This document shows, one piece after another, positions 24,605 through 37,900 of a DNA stretch of 64,000 bases. This stretch comes from Ooceraea biroi (lineage: Eukaryota; Arthropoda; Insecta; Hymenoptera; Formicidae). The notes under the pieces were generated by a model. That model was given only the letters and a program-made list of their open reading frames with translations. It did no database searches and was not told the DNA's origin. The stretch is taken from positions 11,087,787 to 11,151,786 of the forward strand of contig NC_039514.1 in assembly GCF_003672135.1 (NCBI RefSeq). The letters are read 5' to 3'. Position numbers and translations under genes: made by a program. Within the stretch, counting starts at the first letter, position 1. Each line of letters begins with the position of its first letter.

Positions 24605-27295
24605 ATGAAGCGTGTGGTAATGTTCGAGTTCTATCTTCCTGTTATCTCAAGCATGATAAACGGTGACGCGGTTGCTTGCTTTCCTTTCCATTTCGTGACG
24701 TTGTTGTAGGTTAGCTTGTTAATACCAGACGATATCTACGCGCTCCGATCCGATGCGATTCGCGTGAACGAAACGATCACCGTGATCCGGTGAAGCAGTT
24801 TTTGTGATCGTGCATGTTACAAACTCGGCGAATCACCGAGTGTTCCTCCCGTTTTAATTTATAACTTTTCGCTCCTTAGACTGAAGAAAACAATGAAGCC
24901 AAACGGGCCTACGTCAAGCAGGATTCCATCAATTTCGGATACGATGCTTCCTCGTACGCTAATTACTCATCCTCACCTTCCACTGTCGCCCAACCTCTAC
25001 CAGGACAACCGCCTCTGCCTCCTATGCCTCCACCCCCCAGTGGAGTCCCACCTCCGCCACATGTATTTGGACCAGTGCCTTCCCAAGTCGCACCCATACA
25101 GTGGACACATCCACACACCCCTTGGCAATGGATAACGCCACAGACCTCCCCGTTACCACCTCCAACTCCGCGCGAAATGACTAATACCTTTCAGAGAGAG
25201 GTGCCTCTTAGAGGTAACTATGTACATCGCAAAAGATTTACTCAGAATAGAAACAATATGTATGTTCAGAAGAATACCTTTTATCGTAAAAGTAGACGGT
25301 TGACGCGATTTGGGCAGTCACAGGGTCAGTTCGATCAAGCCGCGTATTTTGGCGCGACGTTGACGGGTGGTCTCGGTTTGGATTGGCAAAGAAATAATTA
25401 TACCACGACGGCAAACGATGCTATAATAAATCACATGACCGTTCCTCTACCCAATCCTATTCCCCCAATTCCGCCTGGAATCGTGAGCGGTAGGCACGGC
25501 GGAGAGACGGAGGATCAGGACATGAAAATTGTACTGGTGAAAATACGCCTCGAGTACTACGCGAAGCTGCTGCAAGCGTAACTAATTCGATCACTTTGAT
25601 TCTTTCAGGAGGAGGTTGTAGTCAAGAAGAGTAAACAAAGGAAGCCGATGTCACAAAGCTACCCCAGCAGGCCGTGGAACAAAGAGGACGCAGAGAGGGC
25701 CTTGAAAACTGAAAATGAATATAACAAGAAACTGAAGGCGCAGAGCTTGATAATCAAGTTTCCCGATCCGGATCTGAATAAGGATATCGTTCGATTGTTT
25801 CATTCTGGTATACAGAACATACATTTCCAGAGTCCCAGTGGGCCGAGATACTGTTTCATCCAGATGGCGGAGAGCGTGAATATTGACGACGCCATAAAGG
25901 AATTGGAGAAGATCCGTTTTGGCATTGGACACTTGAAGGTCGAGAGGAAATCGTTGAGAGACGAGGATAACCCGATGCCCGAGGAGATAGATCCGTATAC
26001 TTTGTATATAGGAAATTTGCCCGAGTCCGTTAAAATAAATGAAGTAGAAAGTAAATTCCCGACAGCCACGCGAATAGACGTAGGATACGCGCAAAAGATG
26101 AGAAATACTCGGTGCGTTACGCGTATATAATATAGGAGAATCGTATATATATATGTATATATATATATATTTTGTACATGTGACATGATTTTTTTTTATA
26201 AACCATTAATTACCACGTTTCATTGCAGATATGCTTTTATAAGGTACAATAGCGTAGACGAATCGATATCAGCTTACAAAAAAGCGCACGATCTGATGTG
26301 GGACACGAGGAGCATCATTGTTAGATTTCGACGGCAGCGAGGCAACGCTGGCCTTCCGGGAGAGCCGAAACCTAACGTCAAGAAAGTTAAGGCGGAACCA
26401 AATAATGCTGAACAAGTGAAGAAGGAACAACAGAGCGCCAATCACGAGTCCAAGTCCAACAGCAAGAAGCCGAAGGAGGAAGGAAGTAGCGCTGGTCAAG
26501 TGAAGAAGGAAGATAAAATTAATCACGCGGATGTATCGTCGAAGCAGGACGCGGATAGCGTGGAAGCGCGGTTGGAAGATAATTCCAACAAGGGACAGAG
26601 CAAACCGCCGGTCCCGCAGGTGCAGGAACAAAACGCGAACTCTCATTCCTCTACGTTGCCGACTTCGATCACGTCGGCTAAAACGGTGCAAGAACAGCAA
26701 CAGCAACCCTGGGTATTAAATATAAAATCAATTGTTAAATTAACGAATTCCATTGTGTCAACGACCGTTTTTGTTTTCGTAGACGTCGCAGCCTCCTCAG
26801 ATACCGTCAGCATCAGAGGCTCCGCCACCATGTCCAGCCGAAGCGGAAGCTGTCGAGGAGACGATAATGCTTACCGAAATAAAAGAGGAACCCATAGATT
26901 ACGAGGAGATGGACGTGGCTTGTAACATGCAGTCGGACGACGACGACGACGATGACGACGATGACGACGATGATGACGAAGAGGAGCCGGATGACACCGA
27001 CGACGAGGTTGACATTGAAGGTGGCTTCGAGGAGGACGATGAAGACATCGACGATGAGGGAAATATAAGATTCGCTAACAAATCTTTGGACACCACGTAC
27101 GACAATGAAGAAGAACCGTCTGATGTGAGTACATGTAGCATCGTTGACAACTTTGTATCGATTATTTTATCTAAAGAAATCCGAAGGCTAGTTCAATAAT
27201 TATTTCTTATGCACGTTCTCTTCTTTCAGTATCTCGATCAAATGTTCAGCGAGCTGGAAGACATGACGGGCGATATTAGTTTCTTGAAAAATTAA
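24605..27295 (+). CDS. Tandem-RRM protein with proline-rich N-terminus and acidic C-terminus
   Basis: Family not pinned down. Exons: 24605-24616 (MKRV), 24880-25536, 25609-26111, 26229-26712, 26783-27124, 27230-27295; 687 residues, frame intact. Residues 40-110 are Pro-rich (PPLPPMPPPPSGVPPPP). Residues about 265-335 look like a degenerate RRM (SLIIKFPDPDLN, PRYCFIQM, HLKVER). Residues about 353-430 are a clearer RRM with RNP2 LYIGNL and RNP1 RYAFIRY, the latter across an exon junction. A Lys/Glu/Ser linker with repeated VKxE sites (VKAEP, VKKEQ, VKKED, IKEEP) follows; these fit sumoylation consensus. A run of about 15 Asp and other acidic residues precedes the end. A nuclear RNA-binding or chromatin role is inferred only. 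Confidence 0.85.
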
Positions 27296-28078
27296 ACGGA
27301 TTATCGTTTCGATCGTGATCAGTGATTTGTTCGATCGCTCTTTTCCGCTGCGATTTTTAGGAAACTTTAAGTTTCTATGTAATGTGTAAATATCTCAGTA
27401 ATACAAATGAAGACTGTATGTATTTAAGTAAGCGGTAGTATAAGCAGTTACAGTACAGTTCTGATTAAGCATTTTATAATTATAGTTTTTTTTTCCAATG
27501 AATTTTTTCAAGGTTTAATTATCACACTTAGGTGCGAAATTGTGTAAACTATTGTATCATTAAAAATTATTATTTTGTATATTCTCTGTAGTGATTAATC
27601 TGTTCGTCATCACGCGCCAATCTATACGATTCTTTTTTGTACGATGCGTAGAGCTGCAGACACGAAGTAACCGGGGAGCCAGTGTTACACTGTATTTTCC
27701 GTAATTATAAATCTATGAATTGATGTCAATTATAGTCAGAAGATTACGAGCTTGCGAAACAAAATATAACAGTTAATATTCTACGAGTAATCATTCTTGT
27801 GCGTATCACTGAGAAGACCTTGGTTTTCCCTCCCTCCGTGACACGTTTCATCGTGTTTCGCGCGTTGCATTCAAACACCGGATGCACTCTCAACGATTCA
27901 AGCTTGCCATCTACTTCCGCTTCGAGTCGGTTGGCAACAAAAACGCGGGTAACTGTCATCTGTGGAAGGCGCGAGGGTACTTGTTGCCGGGTCGGCTCAC
28001 GAGGGTTAACTGGATTCTACGTCTTATTCTTTTCGAATTATTCTTGCATCAAGTTTACTGACGTACGGAAACGGCACG
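27296..28078. promoter_or_regulatory. 3' region of the RRM gene and PCNA promoter region
   Basis: AT-rich 3' sequence to about 27780, then a more CpG-rich stretch to the PCNA start. The latter contains an E2F-type site (27856-27864). No TATA box stands out. Confidence 0.5.
27856..27864 (+). promoter_or_regulatory. E2F-type site upstream of PCNA
   Basis: TTTCGCGCG matches the E2F core TTTSGCGC, 215-223 bases upstream of the PCNA ATG. E2F control of PCNA is well established in Drosophila and mammals. Only the match and its position are seen here. Confidence 0.6.
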
Positions 28079-30036
28079 ATGTTCGAGGCACGGCTGACGC
28101 AGAGCGCGATCTTAAAGAAGGTGTTGGACGCGGTGAAGGACCTCCTGTCTGAGGCGACGTTCGAGTGCTCGGACTCGGGGATTCAGGTCCAGGCGATGGA
28201 CAACGCGCACGTTTCCCTGGTCTCCTTGAATCTCAGGAGTGACGGTTTCGACAAGTACCGTTGCGATCGGAATCTGTCGATGGGCATGAGTATCAGTTGG
28301 TGAGTCGAGAGTTCCCTCGTTTTATTTTCGTACGGTGTTTTCGATTAAATTTCGTGATATCCTGATTGCCGTTGCGTAATTGAGACATTTTTCTAATGTG
28401 TGTTAATCCATTTGTAAAATCACGGTGCGTGGATTAATATATTTTATGTAAAGTGGCCGAAATGAAAATAGTGGAAAGGTTAGGTATTCGGCAACCGTCT
28501 TGTGAACAAAGAAAGAGGGGAATCCGTTTCTTTTGACTGTCCTACGCTCTCCGTGTTCGAACAGAACGAATACGTATACATGTCTATTTGTCTGATTTGA
28601 AGTAAGAAAGGATAGAGAGGGAATCGCTGAGAAGTGCGACCGAGCAGAGGAAAGATCTCTCTAGAGTTTTACGAGAGCATGATAATCTCGACGAATCGTT
28701 TTCAGTATGTCAAAGATCCTGCGATGTGCCGGTGCGGAGGACACGGTGACCCTCAGGGCGTGGGATAGTCCCGAATCTATCGTTTTTATATTCGAGTCGC
28801 CAAACAAAGACAAACTGGCCGAGTATGAGATGAAGCTAATTAATATGGATCAGGAGCATCTCGGCATTCCCGTAAGACACGCTCGCGGAAATCACGCTGA
28901 CAGTGACTGCTGATTCACGTCAGGACGCGCTCATGATTCGATTATTTTGCAGGAAACCTCGTATTCGTGCGTCGTGAAAATGCCGTCTGCAGAGTTCACC
29001 CGTATCTGCAGGGACCTCAGCCAGTTCGGAGAATCGATAACGTTTGCTTGCACGAAGGAAGGCATAAAATTCAGCGCGTCTGGCGATTATGGTTCAGGTG
29101 AGTTTTCTCAGAGCCAAATACTTGTGAATACAGTTTGAATGATGTGGAATGTACTTTGTGTTTTATCTACTTACATTGAAAAAAGCCTGCATCACCGCTA
29201 GCATAGATAGTTTCCTCAATCTCTTCAATATTTCCTCAAGTATTGTGCCTGATTTGCCAACTGACTCCAACTGACTGCAGGAACTGATCTCAAATAGGGA
29301 CTTCCTTGATTCGAAATGTACCTCAACTGTTTATCTTTTGAATCTTCCGAGCAAAGGTCACGTGTCTTGTATATCACGTGCCTTCTCTTGTTTACGCTTT
29401 TATTCACGAAATATTTAATACCTAACGCGCACGCGCGCGTTCAATTTACTTTATATACGAGGATTAGGAATTTTATAATGTTTACATATAGTATTATATA
29501 GAGTGTCCCAAATAATCAGAAATATAATCATTCTCTTTTATTTCTTAAATTGAAGGAGATAGATTATTAGAAATTCCAAGTAAAATTAAATATTGTATGG
29601 TTTAATAAGTTATGTTTTATTTTAAATACATAACGGCAATTTATAAAAAAGCAAAGTTTATAAATCATTAAGTTTAATTTGTTATCATCTTTAATTCGTG
29701 AAAAGTAGAAGAGGAGGATTGTTTAAGCTGACATTTTACATGTTGCATAAACTTAAACACGTTACTCCTATTTTTTTTTTAGCCAACATCAAATTAGCAC
29801 AGACTGCTGACGCGGATAATGAAGAGGAAGCAATAATTGTTAACATGCAGGAACCAGTGAAGCTGACATTTTCTTGTCGCTATCTGAATTGTTTTGTGAA
29901 GGCTGGTCCTCTTTGCAATCAAGTTCAACTGTCCATGTCCGACGACGTGCCTCTAGTATGTGAATACAAGATCGGTGATATTGGACATATTAGATATTAC
30001 CTGGCGCCCAAGATCGATGACGAGGAAGAAAATTAA
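28079..30036 (+). CDS. PCNA: Proliferating cell nuclear antigen
   Basis: Homotrimeric sliding clamp for DNA polymerases delta and epsilon and docking platform for PIP-box proteins. Exons: 28079-28299, 28706-28871, 28953-29097, 29783-30036; 261 residues, the usual length. It begins MFEARLTQSAILKKVLDAVK and carries the DNA-facing LRSDGFDKYRCDRNLSMG loop region, the interdomain connector MDQEHLGIPE, and the end GHIRYYLAPKIDDEEEN. All joins are in frame with consensus GT/AG. The last intron (685 bp) is the longest. Nothing is missing. Confidence 0.99.
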
Positions 30037-31550
30037 AGCGGTGATAAAAGTGAAGCTCTTGGAATGTACACTGAATTGTTAATCACTGGTACTGTGTTAC
30101 ATTACTGATTGCTTTGGAAGATCCTGTCCAATTAACGTCTGCTTTGACATCGTGCTTATTTCAATAGAGAAAAAAATTCATTGGCTTGACATCGTAATTT
30201 TCAAGAGGACAGTACCATAGATATATTTTAGTAATCGTGTAATGAAATCGTCCCGTTGTCCAATATTGAGGTACAAGTAAGGCAAAGTTATAAATACTTT
30301 TAAGATAATATATTATTTTAATTTTACATTTAAAAGTTATTTGGCTCGTCACAGTGCTAGCGCATTGCAGAATTGACTGACACTAAAATTCATAGTAGAG
30401 TGACACAATAATGATTAGTATAGCAAAATGGTGTCATCCTCTTAATCAATATTCACATTGTTACTGTTCCAGAGACTGTGACAGTATTTTGATAACATCG
30501 CATTGTTCGTTTTTTTTTTATATGTAAGAAGAACTCAATATATTTCCAAAAAATTTGATAAATTTTGAATTATATGTTACTCTTACACCCTAGCCTAGAA
30601 ATCGAAATTTCAAGTTTTGCTTAGTTGCAAGTATCTTATACTTCTTATATGTTTGTGTCTTTAAGCTACTTTAATATAAAAATACATAATTAACTTACGA
30701 GCTGAGGGAATAAAAGGGCTATATCATGGATGGAATAGCCTAGAAGTATACAGTTAAATCTTACATAATTTGGATTTTTCATATAATTACTCTAAGTAAT
30801 TAAGTTAATAATCAATCGTTAAATATTGATTTATACTATAGAATTATTTTTTACACGCGAGCACTCCTCGTCGGATCTCTACAAGTAGTAGTAGTCATTC
30901 AGCGTTTTTTTATTCTTCGTACATTAAAAACGAAATCCTTGATTCCTTTTTCTTTTTCTCTCGGTAAAACAAGTAACGTCCTTACGCATGCACGATACGT
31001 TAGAGGAAGGAAACAAAAATGAGAAAGATTAAAAAATAACGAAACGATAGACACAGGTTTGGCAATATTAATCAGCCTCTTTGGTATTAAAGCCCTGATA
31101 TTGCTTTCTGGTTTTAACTTAATCAGAAGTTCATTTAACGAGAGAGGAGCTCTGTCCATATATATATCATACATTGTTAAAAAGAAGATTAGCCTATGTA
31201 AAGAACGCGATTACTACCTTTTAGAAAAAATAGTTTGTATAGATTTCTCTCCAATATGCGATATTGTGAATTTTTAAGATGCGCTCAGCTATGCTTCCTC
31301 AGGGGAGATTCACACAGATCTCGATCTCTCTCTCTCTCTCTCTCGCTCTCTTGACACGTCACGCGTGTTCCAATTTGGCATCCTGTTATACGTTATAGAT
31401 ACGCGTTCAGTCTACGTATATAGACATACTCGTAATATTGAACATACATACATACGCAAGATGCTGTATGGTCTCTCCACGGCTCTGAGAACGCCATGCA
31501 AAACAGAAAATCTGTATACGCGTCTGTGAATGAGGGATGCGAAGGGGCCT
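30037..31550. other. Convergent 3' region of PCNA and the BTB gene
   Basis: AT-rich DNA with the PCNA 3' UTR (an AATAAA at about 30708) and the presumed BTB 3' UTR on the other strand. A (TC)n microsatellite lies at about 31323-31350. Short open frames (30899-31174 -, 31059-31277 +) show no family features. Confidence 0.4.
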
Positions 31551-33343
31551 TTAAGCGTTCGTGCTACCGTTGCTCCCGTACAGGCTTGGGTGCACGTATT
31601 TGTCATGCAGTGTCCTTAAATGCCTCAGCAGGTTGCTCTTTACGTTGAAGCCCTTTTTACAGTAGGAACAGAGAAACGGCTTCTCGCCCGTGTGCGTTCT
31701 CTGGTGGATAACCATCGACGCGTGACTCGGGAACTCCTTTTGACATATGTTGCACAGCTTTTGGTGATTGTGTACCCTCTTCGGCTTCGGCGGCGCCGAG
31801 TTGTTCATCAAGGCCAGCTGCTCCTCCGTGTGCTCCGTCTGTATGTGACGCACCCACTCCTGCGGCGTGGAGTACATGTTGCCGCACAGGTCGCACTTGA
31901 GCGGCGGGAACTCCTTGCTGTCGTCATTCATGTCGTCCTGAAATCGCGTTTCCTCGTTTTACAGACGTCCCGTGATTGCGGTGCAAGGGTAAGGGAAGAA
32001 GAGCGAAATTCATGATATCGAAGCCGCCGGTACCTTTCGTTTCTTCCTCCGGTTCTCGGTCATGTCGGCGTGCGTGAATTCTATGTGCCTCACCCAATCC
32101 GACGGCCTGTTAAACGTTTGACTGCACATGTCGCACGTCAGCGGCGTGTACTCCTCCTCCTCCATGTCCCCATCCTCATCCGCACTGTGCACGATTTCCT
32201 ATAAACCCAATTAAAGATCGTTACCACCGTGATGTCCTCCAGGCGCAGCGAGGGTGGGTGGAGAATTCGCTTTACATACCGGTTTGATATCGATCTCGTG
32301 GTCTATCGTCAGCGATTCCGACGGATCGATCGTCTCTTCCCAATCGATTGGCTCATCCTTCACTAACAGTTCCAGATTTAGTTCCGTCTAGAAAAGAAGA
32401 AAGAGAACGTTAGACCGTCGTCGTTATGTCATGTGAACGAATCGCCTTTTCTTTTCTCTCTCTCTCATTGTCTTTGTCGCTACAACTAAATCTAAAAGAC
32501 TGCCTCACGTTTTCGCCACCTTCGCTCTTCGACTTATTCGATTCGGAGTCGCTGCTCGCTTTCTTCTTCTTGCTGTTCGTCTCGAGATTCTCCTTGTTCT
32601 TGTTCTGCTCGTTCTTGTTCTCCTCGAGGATCTTCTTGCCGTCTGAGTCGTTACTCTTCTCGTCGATCTTCTCGATGCTCTTCCTCTCCATCGGTTTCGA
32701 TGGTTGCACGTTATTCTGGCAGGTCGTGGTCGCTTGTTGCGCACCCTCCGCCACCTTCTCCGTAGCCGGCTGTATCAGCTTGATCTTCTGTATCTGTCCG
32801 GTCAGCTGCGACGGCTCCCTCTTGTCACGCTCGATTTTCTGATTATTCGACTGTATGTTTTCCTTCTTGCTGCTGCCGCTGTTCGATCTCCACAGTCCGC
32901 GTACACGCAGGATATCACCGGCCTTCAGGACTCCCTCCAACTGGTCATTCGTTACGGTGGCTTCGCCACTGTACATGTACTGTATCAGTATCTTCAAGGT
33001 ACGATATCCAATCTCCGTAGGCAGTACCTGAAATGTAGAATCTCCTGTTATTATCGAGTTATTATCCATGCGCGTCGCACCGATCGGGATCATTTTGATA
33101 ACCAACCACGATTATTGGAGCGTTGGTGTTCGCGCCGAAGTGGCACGTCTGGAAAATGTGACTGAGATAGGACGAGCAGGCCGCGAGGACGAATCGGTGG
33201 GCCGCCACGTGCCGGCCGCAGGATGTCGCCAACAGAACATCCGCAAAAGATTCGGACTGGAGTAGAGTCGCAACAGAGCTGTGCAAATGCGCCCCGTAAC
33301 TGTGCCATTTAAGCTGATAATTCTCCGAGGCAGCGATGGCCAT
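31551..33343 (-). CDS. BTB/POZ domain C2H2 zinc-finger transcription factor
   Basis: Exons on the minus strand: 33107-33343, 32509-33027, 32280-32387, 32034-32198, 31551-31937; 471 residues. The BTB domain is at about residues 8-120 (YQLKWHSYGAHLHSSV, FADVLLATSCGRHVAAHRFVL). A charged Lys/Glu/Asn/Ser linker follows, then an acidic VKDEPIDWEE motif. Four C2H2 fingers follow: one starting at Cys310, one at Cys358, and a final pair joined by a TGEKP linker (KLCNICQKEF, FLCSYCKKGF). This is the insect BTB-ZF architecture of the ttk/BrC group, but the member is not one I can name. The frame continues upstream of the chosen ATG, with a possible acceptor 5 bases ahead of it, so a longer N-terminus or a noncoding first exon is possible. 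Confidence 0.9.
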
Positions 33344-34779
33344 CTTTTCTGTATCGGATAAAAGTATCGGATTACATGTGTGAAAATTCGAAGATATCGT
33401 CATTGATGTTGCCTCGACTTTGTGCATTTAACGCTAAGTACATTCTTCAGCTTCATTTATGTAATACTATTATGTCGACTGAAAAGTCCGTGATTTTTTA
33501 TTATTATATATTAAATTGATAATCATTAATATTAAGAATTAATGCAACAAAAATTTTGCACTCGAATTTCGCTGAAAAGATCCGCACAGACTTTCCGATC
33601 GATCCAATATAAATATATAATCAACATAAAAAAATCGCAGAAAAAAACAAAGATTGAATTATATAACGCGTCTATAAGATCGAGCCTGTTGCGCGACGAT
33701 CTTTTTCCATGAAACCGATCTTAAGTCAATGAAATTTATATAATTCGTTGTGAAATCGCATGAAATCACCGAGTCCCTTTTCGTCAGCTTTAGCGTCTCG
33801 CGCATCTTTATCCGTATCGATCTATCGTCGCGATTAGCGATTGCGGATAATTATCTGCAAAGGCGGCAGAGAATGGCTACACGTCGCCCTCTCGCCATGA
33901 TCGTTTCGCGATCTCGCGTGTGGAAAGCGTTCACGATCTAACAAATGTTCGGCGATCCGTTTGCCGTGTGATCTACGGCAACAACAACTTTCCCTCCCTT
34001 TCCATGTTTTTTTTTTAATTTTATCTTCTCATATCGCGATTAAACATTAAATCATAATCGCACTCCGCGTTTTCCTCGCTGCTCCAAAATCTAAATTACG
34101 AAGCCGTGCTGAATCGATCGAAGGGGCACGACAAATGCTTTCCGCATCAACCGTAATTTTCGCTTCTCCGTTATTCGCGTTTGCGGAATTGTTAATTCAC
34201 CGCTCGCGCGTCTAAACTGTCAAACGTTTCCCCAATCACATTTACAACGTTGATCCGCTTCGCTGTCGTCACCGTCATCATCGTCGTGGTCATTGTCGTT
34301 GTCTTCGTTTTTGTCGTCGTCATCGACGTTGTCGCCGCCCGTATACAGATCAATGCAAACCGATAAGTCGCGCAACGTGATAGCTCTCGCGCCTCGTCAC
34401 TGTCGCCACTGCAGCCGCAATTCCGCCGATCTTTCCTGTATCTCGTCACGCGTTAATTTAATTTGCAAGCTCGATCGGGCCGCAACGGGGTTGCCTTAGT
34501 CCCTTGTTCTTTATCGGAAACGCCGATTCGCCGACACCGTTCGTCCGAACCCTGTCTCGTTACCGATATTCGGGACGCGCGTGCTGCTGTTTCACCAGTA
34601 CGTCGGATGACGACGTACGATCGGATCGGGCAGGACACTTCGTCGCGCTTGCACACCGAGGAACTGCATCGATTAATGCCCGATTTGACGAGCGCTCGCA
34701 CGCGACGTATCGCGACGTGAATCATCCACGGGGAAACGGAGCGCGTGAGAACGTTGTCCTCGTGAGCCCTCGATCGCTG

Positions 34780-34817
<38 letters not shown>

Positions 34818-34929
34818 GGATCAAACCATTGTCCACGTCCTCGTCGTTGTTGTCGTCGGCCTGAGATTTACCTGAGAACATCGACACGAGCACCGGCAGG
34901 AAAACGTCACGATGATCTGCAGCGACGAT
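33344..34929. other. Upstream region of the BTB gene
   Basis: AT-rich to about 34060, then increasingly CpG-rich. It contains GTC/GAC-rich triplet runs at about 34255-34340 and a CT microsatellite at 34783-34815. No exon is supported; a noncoding 5' exon of the BTB gene may lie here. Confidence 0.35.
34783..34815. repeat. (CT)n microsatellite
   Basis: An uninterrupted CT dinucleotide run of about 33 bases. Confidence 0.95.
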
Positions 34930-37900
34930 TTATATTGTTAGACGCGCAAATTCACGCGATGACTTATCCGCGTGCGGGCAAGAAACGACGGTAAAACGTC
35001 GCTGACGAGGCTGCTGCGTGCACAGAGCGCGACCGTATCTCGCGCGCGTCGTCGGTGTTTTGAAAGGCGCTTGGCGCGGACAGGACAGGGGCAGATACCG
35101 AGCATCGAACGAACCGCCGCGTAGGGGCCTAAAAATCGATATTTCGGTCTTTGCTCCATCCTCTCCGCGCGCCGTGCGGCGCGGCGCGGCGCGGCGCGGC
35201 CGCGGCTCGGCTCGCCGGCTCTCACCGGCTAGAGAGGCAGAGGAGGTAGGGTATGCCCCTCTGTGTTCATCATCGATTTTCCCGGCTACCAATCGCACGC
35301 ATCCATTTATCGCATCGATCGCCCGAGCTGATTTCAGCGTTTGCGTCCGTCCGTCCATCCGCCCGCTCCACGACGATTCATACACCCTCCCGATCCTTCC
35401 TGCTCCCCCCCCCCCGCCTCCTCCTGTCTGTCTTCCGTCTCTCTTTCTACCCTCCCTCTCTCCACATATCGCCGGTACCCTTCCCGCGTTACCCTATCCC
35501 CTCATCGAGGTGACCCTCGCCGCCGTTGCCACTGCTGCCGCCGCTCCGGCTGTACCTTCGATCGTAGATACGACTCGACTTGAAAGAGAGAGAGAGGGGA
35601 CAAAAAGAGAGCTGTCGAGGGTCGCACGCCGAGAGGGAGGCCGACCTCGCGGACGCGTGATCCGACGCGATCGCAAATCCGCCGACTTTTCGATGCCTGT
35701 TGATATCGCGCCATGTTCAGGACGATATATCGCGCCTCCTCGCTCGAGGCTCGCTCCCCGGCAGAAATGTCGAACGTCGAAGCCTCGATGCAAATGTCCG
35801 CTCCGATTCGCCGCGAGGTCGATCGATTGTACCACCGCTGGATGCATGATCCACCGCGTCCAGGCGGGAGATCACACCTCTCCTCCCGCCCTCCCGCGTC
35901 GTCGATGTCGGCGTCCGTTCCAGACGCGAAGTATCTGGGAAAATTTCGCGGATTTCAATAAAATTAAAATTGCTCGAGAGGACACTCGTCGCCTGCTCGG
36001 TGTCTTTAAATTGATCTCGTGCGGTTCGCAATTCTGGCCTCCGTTTCGGAGCAGCAGAAGATTCATGCTTACGATTGATGATTACAAGGCAGCCGCGGAT
36101 ATGAAATGAAAAAAATTAACTTCGTAATGATGCAATGAATCATTTGACGAATGCGGTTTTGCGCCGCTGCAGAATAACGCCACCGGTTAAATCATCCCAG
36201 CATCCACCGTAACGAAGTACGGACCAGTTCACGAATATATCATGACGTTAGATACAATAGAAGATACCTCGACGCATCTGTTTGAGTCGTATTACTCATC
36301 GCGTAGCGTAGGATTCCGCAGGATTTTTGGGTGCACGATGCACCGCGAGAGATCGATGGATCCTTCGAGCTTCGTCCATCCATCTCAGGAAATTTCGCGA
36401 TCGAGGATGCTGTTCGCGTCTGAAGATGGCGCCGGTGGTAGGATTATTCGATTTTCAGGATTTGCTTGGCGTGTGCACGTGTGCATACGTACGTACGTAC
36501 GTGTGTATACGTGTGTCCGTGTGCGCGGTGCGCGGCGACGTACCGCATTGCGTCGACGACCCATTTTGCAACGGGGGCGATAAGTCGCGCTCGCCGCCCT
36601 CCCTACGGTTAAATAATCAATCTCGCGTTGCTCGCGGTGATCGAGAGACACCTTCGGAGACGCCTTTTTTTTACCTGCCGGTGCTGCAAGAGGATGGTTA
36701 GAATGAGCCGTGTCGCTTAACGTCATGTCCTTTGTTTCGCCTCGCATCTGCATGATTGTTTTTCTCCACGCCTACGCTTAATCGCCTTGATATATGTAAT
36801 TTCGAGCTAGAGATTTCTGTCGCAACACACGCGTATTGTATTATACGTACGGCGCGTAGAGACTTCGCGAACGCGAAATTCCGATGATCGATCATCGATC
36901 TGCATCAGAGGATGAGCGTTTGAATCGTGATCGCTCGGGCCGCGGTCGGATCACGTGGTGCCGAGTCACGTGGCGCTTACGCGTGCGCCGCGCGAGGGCG
37001 CTCCGCGAGCGAGCACGACGGGCGACGGGGGACTTGGCGGCATAGATGCCAGAAACGAGATGTAGCAGCGTGCGGTAGCATTGGGTGGGGATGGTCGCTC
37101 GACGCACCGACGTCACACATAGCCGCACGTTATCCGCGTGTGATGTCAGTGCGTCGCGCGGCCATCCCCACCCAATGCTACCACATCGCATTCCTGGCAT
37201 CTATGCCTCGCGACGGTTCGTTGTGTTCCGCAAATATGCGTGTTATTGTCATCGGTCAGGGGCTTGACGCGACATCCGCGACAACGATGATAATAACGAT
37301 TTGAGGAGATGCGGCGGTTATCGGGAACATAGCGCGCGTCGCGGGCTTCACGAGCAACCGACAAGTACACGCGCGTGATCCGCGAGTACAGTGACCCAGT
37401 TTCGATAAAGGAAGATTCCTCTTTCTCGCCGATACGACCCTTCCAGCGAACACCAGTGTTCAGAGTGCGTGGCCTCCGAGGCGGACGATGACAATATCGC
37501 GCGAGGTGTGAAATTCACGAGCGATTCGTGTAAACTTGAGAGAACGAAGGTTGCCTCGTGCGTCTTTCCTTTTCGCAACAATGTAGATTCCCCGACTTTA
37601 GGATACCACGGGCAATTTATCAGGATTAGGTTAGGTCGACGTAACGGGCTGATCCTTGCGGCGTGAGTAACCCAAAGGCTCGAAGTGATTGAATTCGACT
37701 GCCGCGGCGTACACGCTTGAGCTCAACAGGCGAGTCCGACGTGGTTACGGAACGTGGTGAATCATACGTGAATGCTATCGCCGCTGCTGGCTTTCTCATT
37801 GTGTGTTTCGTCCCACAGATCAGACCAAGCGAGCAAAATGAGATATATCTGCCCAAGTATTCGTGCAGGAACGTCGAAAGGACACGATTGCACAATTGTG

